This document shows, piece by piece, positions 14,862-20,063 of a DNA stretch of 20,063 nucleotides (the stretch's first letter is position 1; each line of letters begins with the position of its first letter). The notes under the pieces are model-generated. The model had not been told where the DNA came from. It made no database searches and saw only the letters and a list, made by a program, of their open reading frames with translations. The DNA comes from UBA1049 sp964525815. GTDB taxonomy: Bacteria; Bacillota; Clostridia; Oscillospirales; CAG-382. The position numbers and the translations under genes are program-made. Location: the NCBI GenBank assembly GCA_964525815.1, contig CAZGJQ010000030.1:1-20063 (forward strand), read 5' to 3'.

Positions 14862-15896
14862 GTGAAGAGTTTCAGCGAGAGCTATAAATCGGCGGGCGTG
14901 GATATTACCGCAGGATATAAATCGGTGGAGCTGATGAAGCGGCATATTCAACGCACCCTGATTCCCGGAGCATTAGGCGGAATCGGAGGGTTCGGAGGTA
15001 TGTTTGAGCTTGACCTTGAGGGCATTAAAAAGCCTGTGCTGGTCAGCGGCACGGACGGAGTGGGAACCAAGCTGAAAATAGCCTTTCATATGGACAAGCA
15101 TGACACAGTCGGAATCGACTGCGTTGCAATGTGTGTAAACGATATTGTTTGCAGCGGAGCAAAGCCGCTTATTTTTCTCGACTATATTGCATTAGGCAAG
15201 AACATTCCCGAAAAAGTGGCTTCCATTGTAAGCGGTATTGCGGAGGGCTGCGTACAGGCAGGCTGTGCGCTTGTGGGCGGTGAGACAGCGGAGATGCCCG
15301 GCTTTTATCCGGAGGACGAATATGACCTTGCTGGTTTTTCGGTGGGCGTGGTCGATAAGCATAGGATAATTGATAATAACAAGATAAGCAGCGGAGATGC
15401 TGTTATAGCCTTACCGTCTTCGGGGGTGCATTCCAACGGTTTCTCATTGTTAAGGAAGGTTTTTGATATTGAGAACAAAGGCGCAAGCACCTATTATGAC
15501 GAGCTTGGCTTAACAATCGGAGAAACGCTGCTTACCCCGACAAGGATATATGTTAAGCCCTTGCTGGAATTGATGAACAGCGTGCAGGTTAAGGCGGTAT
15601 CGCATATTACGGGCGGCGGCTTCTATGAGAACATTCCGAGAGCAATACCGGAGGGATTTATCGCTAAAATCAGAAAGGATGCGATTAAAAAGCCCCCCAT
15701 ATTCGAGCTTATACAAAAAACTGGCAATATAGACGAGCACGATATGTATAACACCTTTAATATGGGAGTAGGCATGTGCGTTGTTGTCGGCGGCGAATCT
15801 GCAGACGAAGCGATAAGGATCTTAAGGGATAACGGAGAGAACGCTTATATCTTAGGAGAAATTATTAAAGGCGAAGGCGGTGTTGAGCTGTGCTGA
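14862..15896 (+). CDS. purM: phosphoribosylformylglycinamidine cyclo-ligase (AIR synthetase)
   Basis: PurM closes the imidazole ring to give AIR using ATP. I chose the GTG at 14862 because AGGGAG is 8 bases upstream and the protein then starts KSFSESYKSAGVDI, as is usual. An in-frame GTG at 14853 has poor spacing. The 344-residue protein has GGIGGFGGMFEL, SGTDGVGTKLKIAF, GGETAEMPGFY and SSGVHSNGFSL. Its end overlaps the purN start by 7 bases, suggesting coupled translation. Confidence 0.96.
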   Translation: MKSFSESYKSAGVDITAGYKSVELMKRHIQRTLIPGALGGIGGFGGMFELDLEGIKKPVLVSGTDGVGTKLKIAFHMDKHDTVGIDCVAMCVNDIVCSGAKPLIFLDYIALGKNIPEKVASIVSGIAEGCVQAGCALVGGETAEMPGFYPEDEYDLAGFSVGVVDKHRIIDNNKISSGDAVIALPSSGVHSNGFSLLRKVFDIENKGASTYYDELGLTIGETLLTPTRIYVKPLLELMNSVQVKAVSHITGGGFYENIPRAIPEGFIAKIRKDAIKKPPIFELIQKTGNIDEHDMYNTFNMGVGMCVVVGGESADEAIRILRDNGENAYILGEIIKGEGGVELC

Positions 15897-16501
15897 GGGC
15901 AAGCATTGCCGTGCTGGTAAGCGGCTCAGGGACAAATCTTCAGGCCTTGATTGACGCCTGTAATGAGGGTATTATAAAAAACGGAGTAATAAAAACGGTT
16001 GTTTCGAGCAAAAGGGATGCTTTTGCTCTCCAAAGAGCCAAGAAAGCGGGCATAAGCGCTTTTTGTGTACCTAAAAAAGAGTGCTCCTCGCAGGAGGAGT
16101 TCGAAGGAAAAATACTTGATATACTAAGGAAAGAAGCAATTGATGTTATAGTGCTTGCCGGCTTTATGCAGGTGCTGAGCGAATCCTTTGTAAATAAATA
16201 CCCTGACAGGATTATTAATGTGCATCCGTCGCTTATTCCCGCTTTTTGCGGAAACGGCTTCTACGGATTGCGAGTGCATAAGGCGGCGCTGGATTACGGT
16301 GTGAAGGTAAGCGGTGCAACAGTACATTATGTAAACGAAATAACGGACGGCGGAAGTATTATCCTTCAAAAAGCAGTCGATGTAATGGAAGGGGACACTC
16401 CCGAGACCTTACAAAAGCGCATAATGGAGCAGGCGGAGTGGGTTATACTTCCAAAGGCATGCGAAATGGTATGCAAAAGGATAACAGGAGAGAAGAAATG
16501 A
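15890..16501 (+). CDS. purN: phosphoribosylglycinamide formyltransferase
   Basis: PurN transfers a formyl group from 10-formyltetrahydrofolate to GAR. The 203-residue protein starts at a GTG overlapping the purM stop. VLVSGSGTNLQALID binds the substrate phosphate. The catalytic residues are Asn110 and His112 in INVHPSLIPAF and Asp153 in EITDGGSI. Length is normal. The stop codon overlaps the next ATG as ATGA, again suggesting coupled translation. Confidence 0.96.
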   Translation: MLRASIAVLVSGSGTNLQALIDACNEGIIKNGVIKTVVSSKRDAFALQRAKKAGISAFCVPKKECSSQEEFEGKILDILRKEAIDVIVLAGFMQVLSESFVNKYPDRIINVHPSLIPAFCGNGFYGLRVHKAALDYGVKVSGATVHYVNEITDGGSIILQKAVDVMEGDTPETLQKRIMEQAEWVILPKACEMVCKRITGEKK

Positions 16502-17202
16502 CTGACTTGTGTAAATACTTAGCCTCAAACAGCTATCCGGGCAGGGGAGTTGCGATCGGGAAAAGCGCGGACGGTAAAAACGCCGTTCTTGTCTATTTTA
16601 TTATGGGCAGGAGCGATAACAGCCGAAACCGCATTTTTGTCGAGACCGAGGACGGGATTAAGACAAAAGCATACGACGAGAGTAAGGTAACCGACCCGTC
16701 ATTGATAATTTATACCCCTGTTCGGGCATACAGGAATAATATCATAGTTACTAACGGCGACCAGACAGGCACCGTTTTCAATGCGCTTTCAAGCGGTAAG
16801 AGCTTTGAGGATGCTCTCAGAACACGCTGTTATGAGCCTGACCAGCCCAACTTTACACCTCGTATAAGCGGAGTTGCTACGTTTTCAAACGGAAGTCTTT
16901 TTTATAAGCTGTCAATACTTAAAAAGGCAGAGGATTCGGACGGCTGTGAGCGTTTCTTTTATGAATATGAAAATACAGCCGCCGGTGCGGGTCATATAAT
17001 TCATACCTACAAATCGGACGGGAACCCCATACCGTCTTTTAAGGGTGAGCCGGTTACCTTCGGAATAAATAAGGATTTTGATGATTTTGCGGACGACATC
17101 TGGAACGCTCTGAATGATTCGAATAAGGTTTCGCTGTATGTCCGCAGCATCTCGTTAGAAAACGGACGGACAAAAACTAAAATATACAATAAGCACGAAT
17201 AA
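16498..17202 (+). CDS. purO: IMP cyclohydrolase, PurO-like family
   Basis: This probably closes FAICAR to IMP, the last step of purine synthesis. The 234-residue protein matches the PurO-type (PF07826-like) cyclohydrolase family as I remember it: SNSYPGRGVAIG, YFIMGRSDNSRNRIF, DPSLIIYTPVR and NGDQTGT. Archaeal PurO is the founding type; clostridial homologues occur beside a stand-alone AICAR transformylase, as here. It is unrelated to the MGS-like cyclohydrolase domain of PurH. The ATG at 16498 is used because AGGAG lies 7 bases upstream and it overlaps the purN stop; an in-frame ATG at 16438 lies deep within purN. The next gene lacks a cyclohydrolase domain, which supports this function. Confidence 0.87.
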   Translation: MTDLCKYLASNSYPGRGVAIGKSADGKNAVLVYFIMGRSDNSRNRIFVETEDGIKTKAYDESKVTDPSLIIYTPVRAYRNNIIVTNGDQTGTVFNALSSGKSFEDALRTRCYEPDQPNFTPRISGVATFSNGSLFYKLSILKKAEDSDGCERFFYEYENTAAGAGHIIHTYKSDGNPIPSFKGEPVTFGINKDFDDFADDIWNALNDSNKVSLYVRSISLENGRTKTKIYNKHE

Positions 17203-17241
17203 GCTAAGGTCATTAAACGATAAAAAGAAAGGAAATGCGTT

Positions 17242-18417
17242 ATGTCAACCGAGCTTGAACTGAAATACGGCTGTAACCCTAACCAAAAGCCCTCGAGGAT
17301 ATATGTCAACAAAGGCAGTCTGCCCATAGAGGTTCTTAACGGAAGACCCGGGTATATAAACTTCCTTGACGCTCTAAACGGATGGCAGCTTGTAAGGGAG
17401 CTGAAGGAAGCGACGGGAATGCCCTCGGCAGCCTCCTTCAAGCATGTCAGTCCTGCGGGAGCGGCAGTCGGAGAAGTGCTTGACGATGTGCTCAGGCAGA
17501 TTTTTTTCGTTGAGCAGGAGGAACTGACCCCGCTTGCCTGTGCTTACGCGAGAGCGAGGGGTGCGGACAGGATGAGCTCCTTCGGCGACTGGATTTCCTT
17601 GAGTGACAGGTGCGATTTGGCTACCGCAAGGCTTATAGCAAAGGAAGTGTCGGACGGTATCATAGCTCCCGGTTATGATGACGATGCACTTGAGGTATTG
17701 AGGTCAAAGCGCAAGGGCGGTTATAATATAGTCCGCATTGACGGGGATTATATACCCGAGCCTGTTGAAATAAAGCAGGTTTTCGGCATTTATTTCGAAC
17801 AGGGACGAAATGATATAAAGATTAACAGGCAAATGCTTGAGAATATAGTTACGGATAAAAAGGAGCTTACCGAAGCCGCTGCAAGAGATCTTATAATCTC
17901 ACTTATTACCCTGAAATACACGCAATCCAATTCGGTGTGCTATGCATATAATGGACAGGCTATCGGCATTGGAGCCGGACAGCAGTCCCGAATACACTGT
18001 ACCCGTCTGGCGGGAAGCAAAGCGGACAACTTCTTTCTCAGGCAGCATCCGAAGGTATTGTCGCTGCCCTTCAACGGCGACATTGCCCGCCCGAACAGGG
18101 ATAATGCGGTCGATGTATATATTTCCGCCGATTATGAGGATGTTATCGGTAACGATGTATGGAAAAACAATTTTAAAGAACAGCCCGAGCCGCTTACGGA
18201 GGAAGAGAAGAAAGCGTTCCTTTCAAAAATCAGCGGGGTTTCGCTGGGAAGCGACGCATTCTTCCCGTTCTCGGACAATATCGAAAGAGCTGCGAAGAGC
18301 GGAGTAAGCTTTATAGCACAGCCGGGCGGCTCAATAAGGGACGATTCTGTAATAGAATCCTGCAACAGGTTCGGCATCGTTATGGCATTTACTGGAGCAA
18401 GGCTTTTTCATCATTAG
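17242..18417 (+). CDS. purH: AICAR transformylase, stand-alone (no cyclohydrolase domain)
   Basis: This enzyme formylates AICAR with 10-formyltetrahydrofolate to FAICAR. The 391-residue protein begins with ELKYGCNPNQKPSRIY, the start of the transformylase domain. It lacks the N-terminal MGS-like IMP cyclohydrolase domain of bifunctional PurH (about 510 residues). The catalytic Lys67-His68 pair lies in SFKHVSPAG. SVCYAYNGQAIGIGAGQQSR, SDAFFPF, AQPGGSIRDD and MAFTGARLFHH complete the family pattern. The archaeal stand-alone form has also been called PurV. AAGGAA precedes the ATG, 39 bp after purO. The two genes together replace PurH. Confidence 0.93.
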   Translation: MSTELELKYGCNPNQKPSRIYVNKGSLPIEVLNGRPGYINFLDALNGWQLVRELKEATGMPSAASFKHVSPAGAAVGEVLDDVLRQIFFVEQEELTPLACAYARARGADRMSSFGDWISLSDRCDLATARLIAKEVSDGIIAPGYDDDALEVLRSKRKGGYNIVRIDGDYIPEPVEIKQVFGIYFEQGRNDIKINRQMLENIVTDKKELTEAAARDLIISLITLKYTQSNSVCYAYNGQAIGIGAGQQSRIHCTRLAGSKADNFFLRQHPKVLSLPFNGDIARPNRDNAVDVYISADYEDVIGNDVWKNNFKEQPEPLTEEEKKAFLSKISGVSLGSDAFFPFSDNIERAAKSGVSFIAQPGGSIRDDSVIESCNRFGIVMAFTGARLFHH

Positions 18418-18455
18418 TATCTGTTGCTCATTATAATATGAGAGGGAATTGAAAA

Positions 18456-19766
18456 ATGTATCCAATCAACAACTTCAGCGGCATAAATACAAATGTAATA
18501 CTCAAAACAAAGGATGTTTACGGAACACCGGTTTATTTATATGATGAGAATATAATAAACGAAAGATGTAAAGAAGCTTTATCAATGCCGAATGCATTTG
18601 GCATTACAGTACGATATGCAATGAAAGCGAATTCAAATAAGACTCTTTTACAGCTTATAAATAAAAACGGACTCTTAATTGATGCCAGTTCATTGAATGA
18701 AGTGAGAAGAGCTGTTTTAGCCGGAATTGCTTATAATAAAATTATTTTAACTACTCAGGAAGTCCCGGAAAAGGAGGATCGTATCGAACTGGAACATATG
18801 ATGTTAAACGGCTTGAAATATAATGTATGTTCTTTACGGCAGTTATATTTAATTGGTGATTTTGCCTATTCGCATAAGCTTAGTTTATCAATCAGAGTTC
18901 ATCCGGGAGTTGGTTCGGGCGAATCGGCAAGCCGGAATACAGGAGATAATTATTCTTGTTTTGGAGTTCATTTATCAGATGTTGAGCAAGCAATTGAATT
19001 TGCCAAAGAGAAAAGCATAAAATTTGATATAGTTCATGTTCATATAGGTTCGGGAGGAGACCCGAAAATATGGAGAAAAAATATAGATTTGGAACTCGAT
19101 ATAATAGAATCATACTTCCATGATGCAAAAACAGTTAGTTTTGGCGGTGGCTTGAAGGAAGCACGTATGCCGTCCGAGAGCTCCGCTGATTTAAAAGAAC
19201 TTGGAAATTATGCTAAGATGCAAATTGAGGAATTATGTAAAAGAACAAACAGAAAATTACATATGGAAATTGAGCCGGGCACATTTATTGTTGCAAATTC
19301 CGGTTACGCAATAACAAAAGTAATTGATAAGAAGCGTACTGGTCCTAATGGCATGAGTTTTATTGTAACAAACGGAGGAATCGAGGTTAATGCGCGTCCG
19401 TTAATGTACGGCTCGCAGCATCCGTTTTATATTGTATCGGACGAAGGACAATTATTATATTCTGATTTTGACAATAATTCTGTAAGAGATAATAATTATA
19501 GTGCGGTTGTTGTCGGAAGGTGCTGTGAGAGCGGAGATTCTCAATGCCTTGACATTCAGGGTAATAACATACTTCGACAAATGTCAGAGCCGAAAATAGG
19601 TGATATTTTGGTAATAGGAGGTGTCGGAGCTTACTGCTCGTCAATGACACCATTTAATTATAATTCACATGTACAAACACCCGAAGTTCTTTATACAAAA
19701 AATAAAGAATTGAAGTTAATCAGAAAAAAGCAGACTGTGGAACAGATTGTTGAAAATGAGATATAA
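18456..19766 (+). CDS. lysA: LysA-family PLP-dependent (fold III) decarboxylase, diaminopimelate decarboxylase-like
   Basis: The 436-residue protein has the fold-III decarboxylase pattern: YAMKANSNK with PLP-binding Lys57, IRVHPGVGSG, HVHIGSGG, SFGGGL, EIEPGT, NARPLMYGSQHP, CCESGD with the catalytic Cys, and AYCSSMTPFNYNSH. These fit diaminopimelate decarboxylase best, which makes lysine from meso-diaminopimelate. EPGT replaces the usual EPGR, whose Arg helps hold the PLP phosphate in relatives, so the substrate may differ. The gene is visibly more A+T-rich than its neighbours and favours TTA, ATA and AAT codons. It lies between the AICAR transformylase gene and purD, on the same strand, with AGAGGG before the ATG and 14 bp before purD. 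No purine step needs such an enzyme, so it may be a transferred insertion or a lysine gene recruited to the operon. Confidence 0.82.
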   Translation: MYPINNFSGINTNVILKTKDVYGTPVYLYDENIINERCKEALSMPNAFGITVRYAMKANSNKTLLQLINKNGLLIDASSLNEVRRAVLAGIAYNKIILTTQEVPEKEDRIELEHMMLNGLKYNVCSLRQLYLIGDFAYSHKLSLSIRVHPGVGSGESASRNTGDNYSCFGVHLSDVEQAIEFAKEKSIKFDIVHVHIGSGGDPKIWRKNIDLELDIIESYFHDAKTVSFGGGLKEARMPSESSADLKELGNYAKMQIEELCKRTNRKLHMEIEPGTFIVANSGYAITKVIDKKRTGPNGMSFIVTNGGIEVNARPLMYGSQHPFYIVSDEGQLLYSDFDNNSVRDNNYSAVVVGRCCESGDSQCLDIQGNNILRQMSEPKIGDILVIGGVGAYCSSMTPFNYNSHVQTPEVLYTKNKELKLIRKKQTVEQIVENEI

Positions 19767-19780
19767 AGGGAGAATAGGTT

Positions 19781-20063
19781 ATGAATATCCTCATTGTCGG
19801 CGGCGGAGGCCGCGAACACGCAATAATCAAAAGCATTAAAAAAAGCCCGCTGTGCGGCAAAATATATTGTCTTCCGGGTAACGGAGGCATTTCCTTTGAT
19901 GCTGAATGCGTTGATATAGGTGCTACGGATATCGAAGCGATTACGGCTTTTGCCGTCGGGAACAATATAGACTATACGGTTGTTGCTCCGGACGATCCTC
20001 TTGTACTCGGTGCGGTGGATGAGCTGGAAGCGATCGGAATACCCTGCTTCGGTCCGAACAAGG
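19781..20063 (+). CDS. purD: phosphoribosylamine-glycine ligase, N-terminal part (cut by window edge)
   Basis: PurD joins phosphoribosylamine and glycine using ATP. The visible 94 codons begin NILIVGGGGREHAI, then CLPGNGGI, DYTVVAPDDPL and GIPCFGPNK, the N-terminal ATP-grasp domain of PurD. PDDPL is usually PEVPL or PEDPL, a small change. AAAGGGAG precedes the ATG at 19781. The gene runs off the right edge, so the ATP-binding and C-terminal parts cannot be judged. Confidence 0.94.
   Translation, partial: MNILIVGGGGREHAIIKSIKKSPLCGKIYCLPGNGGISFDAECVDIGATDIEAITAFAVGNNIDYTVVAPDDPLVLGAVDELEAIGIPCFGPNK

Noticed and set aside
16438..16497. Extended N-terminus for the PurO-like gene starting at 16438.
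   Set aside because: The extension overlaps purN by 64 bases and lacks family similarity; the ATG at 16498 has a well-placed AGGAG and the usual N-terminus.

Overview
The window looks like a chromosomal segment from an anaerobic, fibre-degrading member of the Clostridia (Oscillospiraceae/Ruminococcus-like). This is inferred from Firmicutes-type promoters and ribosome binding sites, Bacillus-type LexA boxes, c-di-GMP-I riboswitches, a dockerin module, a GH127 glycosidase and the clostridial order of the purine genes. No database search was possible, so all family names rest on motifs recognised by eye.

Left part (1-3290, minus strand): a surface-protein locus under cyclic-di-GMP control. Three secreted proteins carry SipW-type signal peptides and resemble TasA/camelysin matrix proteins. 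One ends in a putative carbohydrate-binding module. Two share an unrecognised C-terminal domain. Four 73-nt c-di-GMP-I (GEMM-I) aptamers sit in the leaders, and three are followed by an almost identical intrinsic terminator. Two aptamers are in tandem behind a strong promoter and drive a gene beyond the left edge. The first and third proteins share about 500 bp of near-identical DNA.

Next (3396-5338, minus strand): an SOS operon of dinB (DNA polymerase IV, broken by a one-base frameshift in this sequence) and a YedK/HMCES-type SRAP protein. One LexA-like box lies inside the promoter spacer and a second lies just downstream.

Middle (5368-10428, plus strand): galM and a GH127 beta-L-arabinofuranosidase-like enzyme form a probable arabinoside-utilisation pair. 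They are followed by a secreted protein joining a dockerin to a DUF4127 domain.

Right part (10493-20063, plus strand): argG with its own promoter, then a long purine operon in the order purE-purC-purF-purM-purN-purO-AICAR transformylase-lysA-like-purD (purD cut by the edge). The last two steps to IMP are encoded by separate AICAR transformylase and PurO-type cyclohydrolase genes instead of a bifunctional PurH. The operon has a 17-bp-spaced promoter and a leader of about 220 nt with competing hairpins, a possible 39-codon ORF and a strong terminator before purE, which suggests transcription attenuation. An A+T-rich LysA-family decarboxylase is inserted between the AICAR transformylase gene and purD.
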